Positions 8,430 to 18,267 of a stretch of 64,000 nt of DNA are shown here, in pieces. This stretch comes from Rhizobiaceae bacterium (GTDB lineage Bacteria; Pseudomonadota; Alphaproteobacteria; Rhizobiales; Rhizobiaceae), in contig JALOTE010000001.1 of NCBI GenBank assembly GCA_025458045.1, positions 16,162 to 80,161 of the forward strand. Reading direction: 5' to 3'. Numbering within the stretch: position 1 is the stretch's first letter; every line of letters starts with the position of its first letter. The notes beneath the pieces are model-generated. The model did not search any database. It saw only the letters and a list, made by a program, of their open reading frames with translations, and was not told the DNA's origin. The translations under genes and the position numbers were made by a program.

Positions 8430-9791
8430 TCACACGCCGAGCGATTTCAGTTTCCGGTGCAGAGCCGAGCGCTCCATTCCGACGAAATCGGCCGTGCGGG
8501 AGATATTGCCGCCAAAGCGCTTGATCTGCGCCACCAGATACTCCTTCTCGAACGCCTCCCGCGCCTCGCGCAAGGGGAGAGCCATGATATGCGTGTCGGA
8601 GTTGTTGGGCACTTTCGGCATCATGTCACCGATTTCGGCGGGCAGCATGTCGGCCGAAATCATCGACACGCCCTCCTCGCCCCGCGACATGATCATCAAA
8701 CGCTCGACGGCATTTCGCAATTGGCGCACATTGCCCGGCCAGTCATGCGCTTGCAGCACCGCCATTGCATCGTTCCCGATGGGAAGCGTGCGCATGCCGC
8801 TCTGCCCGGCGAAGCGTTTCATGAAGTGATCCACAAGCTGCGGGATGTCCTCGCGCCGGTCGGCGAGTGACGGCACGTCCACGGGCACCACCGCAAGGCG
8901 GTGGTAGAGGTCGTCGCGGAAGCGTCCGCGTTCGATGAGGGATTCGATGTCTTGCGCCGTTGACGAGATGATGCGGACGTCGACCTTCACCTTCTGGCTG
9001 CCGCCGACGCGGAAGAATTGCTGCTCGGTCAGCACCCGCAGGATTTTCGCCTGCGTCTCGCGCGGCATGTCGGCGATTTCATCCAGATAGAGCGTGCCCC
9101 GGTGGGCCTCCTCCAACGCGCCGACCTTGCGCTCGCCATTGGCCGGCTCGGTGCCGAACAGTTCGATCTCCATGCGGTCCGGCGTCATGGAGGCGGCGTT
9201 GACGGTGACGAAGGGTGAGCCGGCGCGCGAGGACGCCTCATGAATGGCACGCGCCACCATTTCCTTGCCCGCCCCCGACGGGCCGAGAATCATTACGCGG
9301 CTGTTTGTCGGGCCGATCTTCTCGATCATGGAGCGCAGATTGCGCATTGCCTGCGAGCGGCCGATGAACTCCGCGGTGTCGTCGGACTTGCGCTTGAGGA
9401 CCGACACTTCGCGGCGCAGCCGCACGGTTTCCAGCGCGCGGTCCGCCAGCACGATCAGGCGGTCGGCCTTGAACGGCTTCTCGATGAAATCATAGGCACC
9501 GCGCTTGATCGCCGAGACGGCGGTCTCGATCGTGCCATGGCCTGAAATCATCACCACCGGCATTTGCGGATGTTGAAGCTTGATCGTGTCAAGCAGTTGC
9601 AGGCCATCAAGCTTCGAGCCCTGCAGCCAGATGTCGAGGAAGACCATGCCCGGCGCCCGATCATTGATGGCGTCGAGCGCCGTGTCCGAATCACGGGCGA
9701 TCCGAACCTCATGGCCTTCGTCTTCCAGAATGCCCGCCACCAATTCGCGAATATCGGCTTCGTCATCGACGACGAGAATATCGGTCGCCAT
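8430..9791 (-). CDS. ntrX: Response regulator NtrX
   Basis: The 453-residue regulator has a receiver domain (~1-120, phospho-acceptor Asp in VFLDIWL, with KPFKADRL), an AAA+ domain (Walker A GPSGAGKEMVARAIHEASS ~168-186) and a C-terminal Fis-type helix-turn-helix (NISRTADFVGMERSALHRKL). Its AAA+ domain lacks the GAFTGA sigma-54 contact loop: the corresponding stretch reads NGERKVGALEEAH. That absence is typical of NtrX, so it probably acts without sigma-54. It forms a pair with NtrY just upstream (3 bases apart). In related bacteria NtrYX links nitrogen, redox and envelope signals. Confidence 0.95.
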   Translation of the reverse strand: MATDILVVDDEADIRELVAGILEDEGHEVRIARDSDTALDAINDRAPGMVFLDIWLQGSKLDGLQLLDTIKLQHPQMPVVMISGHGTIETAVSAIKRGAYDFIEKPFKADRLIVLADRALETVRLRREVSVLKRKSDDTAEFIGRSQAMRNLRSMIEKIGPTNSRVMILGPSGAGKEMVARAIHEASSRAGSPFVTVNAASMTPDRMEIELFGTEPANGERKVGALEEAHRGTLYLDEIADMPRETQAKILRVLTEQQFFRVGGSQKVKVDVRIISSTAQDIESLIERGRFRDDLYHRLAVVPVDVPSLADRREDIPQLVDHFMKRFAGQSGMRTLPIGNDAMAVLQAHDWPGNVRQLRNAVERLMIMSRGEEGVSMISADMLPAEIGDMMPKVPNNSDTHIMALPLREAREAFEKEYLVAQIKRFGGNISRTADFVGMERSALHRKLKSLGV

Positions 9792-9794
9792 GCG

Positions 9795-12155
9795 TCACAC
9801 CCCCAAATTCTGCAATTCCGGCTCTTTGGCCGGTCCGTCATGCGCTGCCCCATCGACCGGCAGCATCGGCAAGGACAGCCGCACCATGGCTCCGCTGGCA
9901 AAGCCGGTTTCGCCCGGCGCATCCATCAAGGTGATCGTTCCGCCATGGTCCTCGACAATCTTGCGCACGATGGCGAGGCCGAGGCCCGTCCCCTTCTCGC
10001 GCGTCGTCATGTAAGGCTCCAGCAGGCGATTGCGGTCGGCCGCGGGGAAGCCGCGACCATTGTCGATGACATCGACGACAACCCTGTCACCTGCGCGATA
10101 GGTGCGCAGACGGATCTCGCCTTTGGGCCGTTCGGCATCATCGGCGACAGCGCCTTCAATCGCCTCCGCCGCGTTCTTCACCAGATTGCCGATCGCCTGC
10201 CCCATCAGTCGGCTGTCATACATGCCGAAAAGCGCGTCCTCGCCGGCCTCGAGCGTGAAGCCGGTCTCGGCATGGGACACTTCGACCAGGAACAGCGCCT
10301 CGCGCGCGATCGCCCGCATGTCATGGCGCTCGGGCGAAGGCTTCGGCATGCGCGCGAAGGTCGAGAACTCGTCGACCATGCGGCCGATGTCGCCAACCTG
10401 ACGAATGATGGTTTCGGTGCAACGGTCAAACACTTCGCGGTCATGCTCGACGATTTTGCCGTAGCGGCGCCGCAACCGCTCCGCCGACAACTGGATCGGG
10501 GTCAGCGGGTTCTTGATCTCGTGGGCGATGCGGCGGGCGACATCGGCCCAGACGCTGGAGCGCTGCGCGTCCACCAGGTCGGTGATGTCGTCGACGGTGA
10601 TCACATGGCTGTGCTGTGCCTCGGGTGATTGCTCCATCGTGATCTGGACATTGTAGGTCCGCTCGCGGCCGCCGCGCGTGATCATGATCGAGGCGTTGTG
10701 GCTGCGCTTCTTCTGGCGCACGACATCGCGATAGATGTCGGCCAATTCCGGAATCGCCGTTTCAAGTGCCTGGCCAAGAGGTGGACCGGATATCCTGCCG
10801 CCACGGCCCGCCACCAGCGCCGAAGCCGAACGGTTGATGATGGTGATCTGCCCGTCGGGCCCGACACCGATGATCCCCGCAGTGACGCCGGACAGCACAG
10901 CTTCGATGAAGCGCCGTCGCGTGTCGATCACCTGATTGGCTTCGAGAAGCGCGCTGCGCTGGCTGGAGAGCTGGCCGATCATGTTGTTGAACGTGTTCGA
11001 GAACGCGCCAAGATCCCCGTCCGACGTCTTGACCGGCAGGCTGACGCTGAGGTCGCCGCCCGCCACTGCATCGGCCGCGTGGATGAGATAGCGGATCGGG
11101 CGCACCAGACGGTCGGCAACCGCGATGCCGGTCCAGATCGCCGACAAAAGCACCACCAGCGTGATGCCGATATAGAGCAGCGCGAAGGCGATCTGCGTGG
11201 ACGTGCGGTTTTCCTCAAGCCCGCGATACTCGGCCATGTTGTCTTCCATGAGCCGCAGCGAGCCGAGCACTTGGATATCCACGGTGCGGATCGAATAGAG
11301 ATAGGCGTCCGGAATGCGCTGAAGGCGGATGATCGTACCGGCATAGCCGCCCGATGTCGGCGGGATCAGCACGGCACGGCCGTCGAGCGCGGCCTGCATC
11401 GCATTGTCCGGAACGGGCGGCAGTTCCTCATCGCCGTCGATGTCGGCGGAAACGATGATGTCCTTGTTGGAGCGGATGAGGCTTGCATCCGCCAGCCCGC
11501 GGGCGCGCGCCTGCTGCGTCAACAGGTTGCCGAAGCCGGTCCGGTCGAGATTGAACAGGCTTTCGGCCTGATCGAGTGTCGCAGCCAGCGAAATCGTGGT
11601 GCCTTGCAAGTTGCGGGCGTTCTCGTTGATGTAGGCTTCGGCGATGTTGGACGAGGATTCGACGATGGCGCGCGTGCGCTCCTCGAACCATCGGTCGAGC
11701 CCTTGATTGAGCGTAAAGGCCGCAACGAGCGCGACCACCATGGCAGGCGTGGCCGCCACAAGCGAAAACAGGCTGATGATGCGCACATGCAGCCGCGAGG
11801 CCGCGCGCCGGTTGCGCCGCGCCCTGACAATGCGCCAGACTTCATAGACCACCAGCAGCGCGAGACAGGCGATCAGGAACGCGTTGACAACGATCAGTGC
11901 CGTCGTCGTTCGCGCGGAAGGTTGGATCGGTGTTGCGCCGAGCAGGATCGCGAAAGAAACGGTTGCCACCACCAGCGCTGTGACAACCAGCAAAATCCCG
12001 GGCACGGCAAACATGCGCCGTCCGGACAAATCCTCGAAACGCGTCCCATACGCACCGCGCGGCACGGCATCGGCGGCGGGCGTGCTGCCGAGCGGAATTG
12101 CGCTGGGTGTGGGCTGCGGGATCGGGTTCATCGGCCTCATTTCCGTTGCCATCAT
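9795..12155 (-). CDS. ntrY: Transmembrane sensor histidine kinase NtrY
   Basis: The 786-residue kinase has about three N-terminal membrane segments (~50-165), a periplasmic sensor region (~165-310), another membrane segment, HAMP (~340-390), PAS (~410-500), the phospho-acceptor helix with [20 protein letters not shown] (~540) and an ATPase domain with EKGTGLGLAIVRKIVEDHGG (~730-750). It phosphorylates NtrX. Two consecutive ATG codons at 12150-12155 make the first residue uncertain. It lies 54 bases downstream of ntrC, in the usual cluster. Confidence 0.95.
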   Translation of the reverse strand: MMATEMRPMNPIPQPTPSAIPLGSTPAADAVPRGAYGTRFEDLSGRRMFAVPGILLVVTALVVATVSFAILLGATPIQPSARTTTALIVVNAFLIACLALLVVYEVWRIVRARRNRRAASRLHVRIISLFSLVAATPAMVVALVAAFTLNQGLDRWFEERTRAIVESSSNIAEAYINENARNLQGTTISLAATLDQAESLFNLDRTGFGNLLTQQARARGLADASLIRSNKDIIVSADIDGDEELPPVPDNAMQAALDGRAVLIPPTSGGYAGTIIRLQRIPDAYLYSIRTVDIQVLGSLRLMEDNMAEYRGLEENRTSTQIAFALLYIGITLVVLLSAIWTGIAVADRLVRPIRYLIHAADAVAGGDLSVSLPVKTSDGDLGAFSNTFNNMIGQLSSQRSALLEANQVIDTRRRFIEAVLSGVTAGIIGVGPDGQITIINRSASALVAGRGGRISGPPLGQALETAIPELADIYRDVVRQKKRSHNASIMITRGGRERTYNVQITMEQSPEAQHSHVITVDDITDLVDAQRSSVWADVARRIAHEIKNPLTPIQLSAERLRRRYGKIVEHDREVFDRCTETIIRQVGDIGRMVDEFSTFARMPKPSPERHDMRAIAREALFLVEVSHAETGFTLEAGEDALFGMYDSRLMGQAIGNLVKNAAEAIEGAVADDAERPKGEIRLRTYRAGDRVVVDVIDNGRGFPAADRNRLLEPYMTTREKGTGLGLAIVRKIVEDHGGTITLMDAPGETGFASGAMVRLSLPMLPVDGAAHDGPAKEPELQNLGV

Positions 12156-12209
12156 GCAACAGAGTGTGGCGACAATGCAACGCTTGATGCCTTCAGGGGC
12201 GGATCATAT

Positions 12210-13676
12210 TCAACTGCGCGGCATACGGTAGACCGAGACGCCAAGCTCGCGCACCTTCTTGCGCACCGTGTTGCGGTTCAGCCCCAGAAGGTCGGCCGCC
12301 TTGATCTGGTTGCCATTGGTCGCGGCAAGGACGGCCAGCAGCAGGGGGCGCTCCACCTCGTCCATGATGCGCTGATGCAAGCCAACCGGCGGCAGCGACC
12401 CGTTGAAGCCAGCGAAATACCGGGCGAGATAGCGCTCGACCGCGTTCTCCAGAGAGGTGACCTCGCTCTCTGCCGCCACACCGTCGCTTGTGTCATGTGT
12501 TGCAGCCTCGGTCGCTCCGTAAAGCTCGCTTTGAACAATGGCGGCGCTGATTTCGTCCTGCGGGTAAAGCGCAGCCAGACGACGCACCAGGTTCTCCAGT
12601 TCGCGCACATTGCCAGGCCAGCGGTAGCGCCGCATCAATTCCAGCGCATCGGCCGAAATCCGCTTTTCAGGCAAACCCTCCCGGCTGCCTTTCATCATGA
12701 AGTGGCGCACGAGATCGGGCACATCCTCCAGCCGCTCGCGCAAGGGCGGCAGGCGCACCGGCACGACGTTCAGGCGATAAAACAAGTCTTCGCGGAAGCT
12801 GCCCGCGGCAATCGCGCCGCGCAAATCCTTGTGCGTCGCCGCGATGATGCGCACGTCGGTCTTGATCGGCGTGCGCCCGCCGACGCTCATGTATTCGCCC
12901 TGCTGCAACACGCGCAGCAGGCGGGTCTGGGCTTCCATCGGCATGTCGCCGATTTCGTCAAGGAAAAGCGTGCCGCCATCGGCCAATTCAAACTGTCCGG
13001 CCTTGCGCTGGACGGCACCGGTGAATGCGCCCTTCTCATAGCCGAACAATTCAGCCTCGATCAGGTCGCGCGGGATCGCGGCCATGTTGATGGCGACAAA
13101 CGGGCCTTTGCGGCGGCGGCCATAATCATGCAGCGCGCGCGCCACCAGTTCCTTGCCGGTGCCGGATTCGCCGTTGATCATGACAGTGAGGTCCGTCTGC
13201 ATCATGCGGGCGAGCATGCGGTAGATGTCCTGCATGGCGGGCGAACGGCCGATCAGCGGCATGGCTTCGGCGGCGTCTGGCGTGTCGGCCGCGGGCTTCG
13301 CCTTGGGCTCGGCGAGCGCGCGGCTGACAACCGAGATCAGTTCCGTCAGGTCAAACGGCTTCGGCATGTAATCATAGGCGCCAGCCTCGGAGGCGCGGAT
13401 GGCGGTCATGAAAGTGTTCTGCGCGCTCATCACCAGAACCGGCAGGTCAGGTCGCGCCTTTTTCATGCGCGGCAGGATGTTGAAGGCGTTGTCGTCCGGC
13501 ATCATCACGTCGGTGATGACCATGTCGCCGTCCCCGGCCGCAACCCAGCGCGCCAGCGTCGCCGCATTGCCGGTCGCACGCACCGTGTGTCCTTCGCGTG
13601 AAAGGGCCTGCGTCAGAACGGTGCGGATCGCTGCGTCGTCATCGGCCACAAGGATGACGTGTCCGGTCTCGTTCAT
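12210..13676 (-). CDS. ntrC: Nitrogen regulation response regulator NtrC
   Basis: The product is 488 residues from the ATG at 13676, whose codon overlaps the ntrB stop by four bases. Domains: receiver (~5-120, DDD acidic pocket and [13 protein letters not shown]), AAA+ with Walker [21 protein letters not shown] (~170-190) and the sigma-54 contact loop KGAFTGA (~230), and a Fis-type helix-turn-helix ([20 protein letters not shown], ~455-475). It activates sigma-54 promoters under nitrogen limitation. The longer open frame up to 13790 lies inside ntrB and is not used. Confidence 0.97.
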   Translation of the reverse strand: MNETGHVILVADDDAAIRTVLTQALSREGHTVRATGNAATLARWVAAGDGDMVITDVMMPDDNAFNILPRMKKARPDLPVLVMSAQNTFMTAIRASEAGAYDYMPKPFDLTELISVVSRALAEPKAKPAADTPDAAEAMPLIGRSPAMQDIYRMLARMMQTDLTVMINGESGTGKELVARALHDYGRRRKGPFVAINMAAIPRDLIEAELFGYEKGAFTGAVQRKAGQFELADGGTLFLDEIGDMPMEAQTRLLRVLQQGEYMSVGGRTPIKTDVRIIAATHKDLRGAIAAGSFREDLFYRLNVVPVRLPPLRERLEDVPDLVRHFMMKGSREGLPEKRISADALELMRRYRWPGNVRELENLVRRLAALYPQDEISAAIVQSELYGATEAATHDTSDGVAAESEVTSLENAVERYLARYFAGFNGSLPPVGLHQRIMDEVERPLLLAVLAATNGNQIKAADLLGLNRNTVRKKVRELGVSVYRMPRS

Positions 13677-14839
13677 GGGCGCGCCCCTGCTGGCTCTGGT
13701 GTGGTCGCGGGCGTGATGCTGCGCCCTGTTTCGTCTTGAAACGCAGGCATCAGGATGCGGAATGTCGTGCGGCCGGGCTGGCTGTCGCATTCGATCGTGC
13801 CGCCATGGTCGCCGACGATTTTCGCGACCAATGCCAGCCCAAGCCCGGATCCGTTGGTCTTGGTTGTGATGAAGGGATCAAACATGTGCGGAATGAGGTC
13901 CGGCGAAATTCCGGACCCGGTGTCGGTCACGCAGAATTCGAGCGGCAATGTCATGCGTGTGGACGACCCCGGAAGCGAAAGCCTCATGCCGGGGCGATAG
14001 GCCGTCGTGAGTGTGATGCGCTTTGTCTTGCTGCCCATGCACGCCTCGGCGGCATTCTTGACCAGGTTCAAGAACACCTGGATCAACTGGTCGCGATTGC
14101 CGGTGACAAGCGGCAAGGACGGGTCGAACAATTCGACAAACTCGATGTCCTTGGCGAAACCGGCTTCCGCCACAGCCTTCACATGATTGAGGACGAGGTG
14201 AATGTTGACTGGAAAGCGCTCGATCGGCCGCTCATCGGAGAACACCTCCATCCTGTCGACCAGCGCCACGATGCGGTCTGTCTCATCCTTGATGAGTTGC
14301 GTCAGTGCCTTGTCTTCCGGTGACACCGCACGTTCCAGCAATTGCGCCGCGCCGCGAATGCCGGACAGCGGATTCTTGATCTCATGGGCGAGCATCGAGG
14401 CAAGCCCGGTGACGGAGCGTGCAGCCGCGCGGTGCGTCATCTGCCGGTCGATCTTTTCAGCCATCGTCCGCTCGCGGAACATCAGGCAGACCGAGCCGGT
14501 CTGCTCGTTCATCGGGCTGCCATGCACATCCGCCACACGATCCGGCCCGATGCGTGGCGACGAGACGTCCACACGATATTCGTTGACGCTCGCATGGTCG
14601 GCGCGCACCTGTTCCACCAGCGCGAACACGGGCGAGCCGAACGGCAGGATTCGTTCGAGTTTTTCCCGTGTGAGGTAGGAACGAGACGCGCTGAAAAACG
14701 CCTCGGCGGTTGAATTGGCAAAGATGATGTTGTTGCCGGCGTCAACGACGATCACGGGATGGCTCAACGCATCGAGAATGCCGACCGCCATTTCGGCGGC
14801 CGGTGCGGGCAAGAACTGGACCGTGCCTTTCGACATCAC
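13673..14839 (-). CDS. ntrB: Nitrogen sensor histidine kinase/phosphatase NtrB
   Basis: The 388-residue soluble kinase has a PAS domain (~15-110), the H-box [20 protein letters not shown] (~150-170) and an ATPase domain with N-box [10 protein letters not shown] and G-box [18 protein letters not shown] (~340). It controls NtrC phosphorylation, normally under PII (GlnB) control. It overlaps dusB by four bases and ntrC by four bases, so the three are translationally coupled. A gene for PII was not seen in this window. Confidence 0.97.
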   Translation of the reverse strand: MMSKGTVQFLPAPAAEMAVGILDALSHPVIVVDAGNNIIFANSTAEAFFSASRSYLTREKLERILPFGSPVFALVEQVRADHASVNEYRVDVSSPRIGPDRVADVHGSPMNEQTGSVCLMFRERTMAEKIDRQMTHRAAARSVTGLASMLAHEIKNPLSGIRGAAQLLERAVSPEDKALTQLIKDETDRIVALVDRMEVFSDERPIERFPVNIHLVLNHVKAVAEAGFAKDIEFVELFDPSLPLVTGNRDQLIQVFLNLVKNAAEACMGSKTKRITLTTAYRPGMRLSLPGSSTRMTLPLEFCVTDTGSGISPDLIPHMFDPFITTKTNGSGLGLALVAKIVGDHGGTIECDSQPGRTTFRILMPAFQDETGRSITPATTPEPAGARP

Positions 14840-15879
14840 GCGGCCTCGGCCAATGCTTGCGCATCATGGAAGACCTGCCAGATCAGCAGCGCGGCCTCTT
14901 GCGGCGCATGGGTGGTGAGCAGTGCCGTTCGCAACTCCGGCGGGGTGTGCGGCGCATGGCGGTCGATATACCAGCCGAGATGCTTGCGCGCATGGCGAAT
15001 CCCCTGCCCGATGCCGTACAGCGTCAGCATGTCCTGGTGGTGCGCGATCACATAATCCGCCAGAGCGGGCCTCGTCAGCGGCGGCCGGTCTGCATCACGT
15101 GCCGCCCCCGCAGCACGCGCGATCATGCCCGCAGCCCAGGGCTGGCCGTAGCCGCCGCGACCGACCATCACCGCATCCGCGCCGGAAAGAGCCAGAGCGC
15201 GTTCGGCATCGGCGGCGGTCACTATGTCGCCATTGACGACCAGCGGCACGCAAACCGCATCGCGCACCGCGGCGACCGCAGACCAATCGGCCGCGCCTTG
15301 ATAGAATTGGCACCGCGTGCGGCCATGGACTGTGATCATCTGCGCGCCCGCCGCAACGGCAAGCCGCGCGATGGCAGGAGCGTTATGGGCGCCCGCCTCC
15401 CAACCCAGCCGCATCTTGGCGGTGACGGGCACGCGCACTGCGCTGACAACCGCCTCAACCAGCCGCGCCGCCAGATCCGGCTCGCGCATCAGCGCCGATC
15501 CCGCGAGCCCGCCGGTCACCTTCTTGGCCGGACAGCCGAAATTGATGTCGATGATTTCGGCCCCCTCCGCTTCACAGAAACGGGCCGCCTCCGCCATCAT
15601 CGCCGGGTCGCGCCCGGCAAGCTGGATGATGCGCACGCTGCCATCAGGAAAAGCGCGGCGCAGCGTGTCACGCGATGTTCCTTCGCCGACCCGGCTTGCT
15701 ACCGTCATCTCCGCAACCGCCAAGCCAGCCCCATGCGCAAGCGCGCGGGCGCGAAACGGAAAATCCGAAACGCCCGACATGGGTGCACAAAACACGCGGT
15801 TGGCAATGACATGATTGCCGACCATCAATGGCTTGGCCAGCCGGCTTGGCACGTCGCCTGATTTTTGCGCATCACTCAT
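14836..15879 (-). CDS. dusB: tRNA-dihydrouridine synthase DusB
   Basis: The 347-residue flavoenzyme reduces uridines in the D-loop of tRNA. Seen: [15 protein letters not shown] at the N-terminus (FMN site), catalytic cysteine in [12 protein letters not shown] (~104-115), [11 protein letters not shown] and [15 protein letters not shown] with phosphate-binding glycines. A helical C-terminal domain follows. It is the first gene of the dusB-ntrB-ntrC-ntrY-ntrX unit, the arrangement known from rhizobia (also called nifR3-ntrBC). An AAGGA ribosome binding site lies 9-10 bases before the ATG. The gene is divergent from ispDF. Confidence 0.96.
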   Translation of the reverse strand: MSDAQKSGDVPSRLAKPLMVGNHVIANRVFCAPMSGVSDFPFRARALAHGAGLAVAEMTVASRVGEGTSRDTLRRAFPDGSVRIIQLAGRDPAMMAEAARFCEAEGAEIIDINFGCPAKKVTGGLAGSALMREPDLAARLVEAVVSAVRVPVTAKMRLGWEAGAHNAPAIARLAVAAGAQMITVHGRTRCQFYQGAADWSAVAAVRDAVCVPLVVNGDIVTAADAERALALSGADAVMVGRGGYGQPWAAGMIARAAGAARDADRPPLTRPALADYVIAHHQDMLTLYGIGQGIRHARKHLGWYIDRHAPHTPPELRTALLTTHAPQEAALLIWQVFHDAQALAEAA

Positions 15880-16009
15880 CGTGCCTAATCCTTAGGCAGT
15901 TGTTTTGGTCCAGTCAAATGATCAAAGGGCGCATCCGGCCTTGCGGCGGCGCGTCGCGCATGCCATCCCCGTAACCGGCTTGCATTGGGGCATGCAACGG
16001 GGCGCAGGG
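15880..16009. promoter_or_regulatory. Divergent intergenic region dusB / ispDF
   Basis: These 130 bases must contain promoters for both directions. On the minus strand TTGACT (15913-15918) looks like a -35 box, but the TAAGGA that would be the -10 also looks like the dusB ribosome binding site, so I do not call a full promoter. No dyad resembling an operator was noted. Confidence 0.35.
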
Positions 16010-17200
16010 ATGACAACGGGTTTGGTTCTGGTTGCAGCCGGGCGCGGCACACGCGCCGGCGACGGTCCGGCCAAGCAATACAGAAGGGTCGGCGGTGTTC
16101 CAGTCCTGCGGCGCTCGGCGGAACGTTTTGCAACCATCGGCGCTATATCCGCGCGGGTGGTGGTTGTCGGACCGGATGACGCCGCAGACGCGCGGGCCGC
16201 ACTTGGCGATCTCGCGGCGACATTCGACTTTGTGACGGGCGGCACCACACGTCAGCAATCGGTGCTGAACGGATTGCGGGCGCTCGCCGCATCCGGTGTT
16301 GAACGCGTGCTGATCCATGATGCCGCCCGGCCTTTCGTCAGAGTGTCAGAGATCGAGGCCCTCCTGGCCTTGCCCGCCAACTCTGTAGCGACGCTTGCCG
16401 CACCGGTGCATGACAGCCTGCGTCGCATGCTGGACGATGGTTCGAGCGCGGCTGTCCCGCGCGAGGGCATGCATGCGGTTCAGACACCGCAACTGTTCCC
16501 GTTCGCCCGCCTGCTTGCTTCCCATGAGGCAGCGGAAACGCGGGGCGACACCGGTTTCACCGATGATTGCGGGCTGATGCAGGCCGCCGGGCACACTGTG
16601 ACCATCGTGCCGTCAAGCCCCGGCAATTTCAAACTGACTACGCCGGATGATTTCGCGCACGCGGAGGCGATGCTGATGACGACACCCGCCCTTCCTGACA
16701 TCCGCGTCGGCCATGGCTATGACATTCACACGCTGGGGCCGGGCGACCACGTGACGCTGTGCGGCGTGCGCATCCCGCATGACCGCGCGCTGGAAGGCCA
16801 TTCGGATGCCGATGTCGGCCTGCACGCGCTCACAGACGCGCTGCTCGCCACGATTGGCGCGGGCGACATCGGCACGCATTTCCCCCCGTCAGATCCGCAG
16901 TGGCGCGGTGCCGCATCGACCATCTTCCTGCGCCACGCGGGAAATCTCGTCAGATCAGCAGGCGGGCGCATCACCCTCGCTGACGTGACGATCGTGGCGG
17001 AAGCCCCCAAAATCGGCCCGCACCGCGCTGCGATGACAGAGGCGATTGCAGCGGCGCTCGGGCTTGAACTCACCCGCGTCTCCATCAAGGCGACAACCAA
17101 TGAGCAGATTGGTGCCATCGGCCGCAAAGAAGGCATTTGCGCCATGGCCACCGCCACCGTAGTGTTTGACGCCAACGCAGCCGGTTCGCCCCATGTTTGA
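16010..17200 (+). CDS. ispDF: Bifunctional IspD/IspF isoprenoid enzyme
   Basis: The 396-residue fusion carries two steps of the MEP pathway. The N-terminal IspD domain (~1-225) has LVLVAAGRGTRAGDGPAKQY for CTP binding and LIHDAARPFV; it makes CDP-methylerythritol. The C-terminal IspF domain (~230-396) has the metal ligands GHGYDIHTLGPGD and HSDADVGLHALTDALL; it makes the cyclodiphosphate. The fusion is standard in alphaproteobacteria. Start chosen at 16010 (MTTGLVLVAAG) behind GGGGCGCAGGG; an ATG at 15992 and the open frame to 15905 are alternatives. Its stop overlaps cinA by eight bases. Confidence 0.96.
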   Translation: MTTGLVLVAAGRGTRAGDGPAKQYRRVGGVPVLRRSAERFATIGAISARVVVVGPDDAADARAALGDLAATFDFVTGGTTRQQSVLNGLRALAASGVERVLIHDAARPFVRVSEIEALLALPANSVATLAAPVHDSLRRMLDDGSSAAVPREGMHAVQTPQLFPFARLLASHEAAETRGDTGFTDDCGLMQAAGHTVTIVPSSPGNFKLTTPDDFAHAEAMLMTTPALPDIRVGHGYDIHTLGPGDHVTLCGVRIPHDRALEGHSDADVGLHALTDALLATIGAGDIGTHFPPSDPQWRGAASTIFLRHAGNLVRSAGGRITLADVTIVAEAPKIGPHRAAMTEAIAAALGLELTRVSIKATTNEQIGAIGRKEGICAMATATVVFDANAAGSPHV

Positions 17201-17696
17201 CCAGGATATCCTCAGCCGCGCGCAATTGATCATCGATGCGGCGACCGCCCGCGCGATCCGGATCGCCACCGCCGAATCCTGCACCGGCGGCTTGATCGCA
17301 GGTGCCTTGACCGAAATCCCCGGCTCCTCGCGCGTGCTGGACCGTTCGTTCATCACTTATTCCAACAACGCCAAGGCCGAGATGGTGGGCGTGAAAGTGG
17401 ACCGGTTGCTGGCCTTCGGCGCGGTGTCGGCCGAAGTGGCGACAGACATGGCGAACGGCGCGGTGAAGCACTCCGACGCCGACCTTGCGCTGTCTGTCAC
17501 CGGCATTGCCGGGCCGGATGGCGCGACGCCGCAAAAGCCGGTCGGCCTCGTATTCATGGCGCTCGCCGGAAAACGCGGCACGATCGATGTGAAGGCGTTT
17601 CAGTTTGAGGATTATGGCCGCTCGGCCATCCGGCTTGGCACGGTCAGCACCGCGCTTCAGATGATCCTCGACCAGCTGCCGCGGTTCCAGCCGTGA
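17193..17696 (+). CDS. pncC: CinA C-terminal family nicotinamide-nucleotide amidase
   Basis: The 167-residue protein is the stand-alone CinA C-terminal domain, which deamidates nicotinamide mononucleotide in NAD salvage. Signature pieces: TAESCTGGLIAGALTEIPGS (~26-45), SFITYSNNAKAEMVGV and VTGIAGPDGATPQKPVGLV (~106-124). The ATG lies in the last codons of ispDF (eight-base overlap), so translation is probably coupled. The N-terminal MoaB-like domain of full CinA is absent, as is common in this order. The enzymatic role is from the family. Confidence 0.88.
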   Translation: MFDQDILSRAQLIIDAATARAIRIATAESCTGGLIAGALTEIPGSSRVLDRSFITYSNNAKAEMVGVKVDRLLAFGAVSAEVATDMANGAVKHSDADLALSVTGIAGPDGATPQKPVGLVFMALAGKRGTIDVKAFQFEDYGRSAIRLGTVSTALQMILDQLPRFQP

Positions 17697-17810
17697 GCCT
17701 GCGACGTGGCCTTTGGGCCAATGTCGGCTTTCCGCCGCTGACCGAGAGTCAGATCGTGGGATGATGATCGAGCGGATCAATTTTGGCCGCCCTGTTGCGG
17801 ACGTACAACC

Positions 17811-18263
17811 TCAACCCTTCCCGTACACCTTGTCCGCCCGCTCCTCGAACGCTTCGGCGAATTTGCGGAAAGCGCGGTCGAACATCGCGCCCATCAATGC
17901 GCCGAGCACGCGGCTCTTGAATTCATAGTCGATGAAGAACACGACATCGCACGCTTTGTCGCCTACCGGTTTGAACGTCCACAGATTGTCGAGGCTCTTG
18001 AACGGCCCGTCGATGTAACGGGCGCGGATCTGGCTTTCGGCGGGCTTCAGGTGCACCTGGCTGGTGAACGTCTCGCGGATCGCCTTGTAGCCAACCGTCA
18101 TGTCGGCGACGAGCAATGTCTGCCCGTCGCGGTCACGCCGCTCGCGCACCGACAGCGCTTCGCACATCGGCAGGAATTCAGGGTATTTCTCGACATCGGC
18201 GACAAGCGCGAACATATCGGCGGCACTGTGGGCCACACGCCTTGTAGTTTCATATTTTGGCAT
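17811..18263 (-). CDS. ratA: RatA / COQ10-type START-domain protein
   Basis: The 150-residue protein has the polyketide cyclase/START fold: starts MPKYETTRRVAHSAADMFAL, has VADVEKYPEFLPMCEALSV and ends in DRAFRKFAEAFEERADKVYG. Family members are the coenzyme Q-binding COQ10 proteins and the E. coli RatA (50S-binding) protein; in alphaproteobacteria a role in ubiquinone handling is more likely than toxicity. It starts four bases after lipA and is co-transcribed with it, an arrangement conserved in this class. Confidence 0.88.
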   Translation of the reverse strand: MPKYETTRRVAHSAADMFALVADVEKYPEFLPMCEALSVRERRDRDGQTLLVADMTVGYKAIRETFTSQVHLKPAESQIRARYIDGPFKSLDNLWTFKPVGDKACDVVFFIDYEFKSRVLGALMGAMFDRAFRKFAEAFEERADKVYGKG

Positions 18264-18267
18264 GGGA

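Noticed and set aside
10629..13601. A 990-codon open frame on the plus strand
   Set aside because: It is antisense to ntrY and ntrC, its translation is His/Arg/Asp-rich with no recognisable domain, and it is the usual shadow frame of G+C-rich genes.
15889..15918. dusB promoter TTGACT / TAAGGA
   Set aside because: The spacing is 18 and the TAAGGA more likely serves as the ribosome binding site; the start point would leave almost no leader.
17811..18263. RatA as a real toxin of a toxin-antitoxin pair
   Set aside because: There is no ratB partner and the lipA-linked location is that of alphaproteobacterial COQ10-type proteins.
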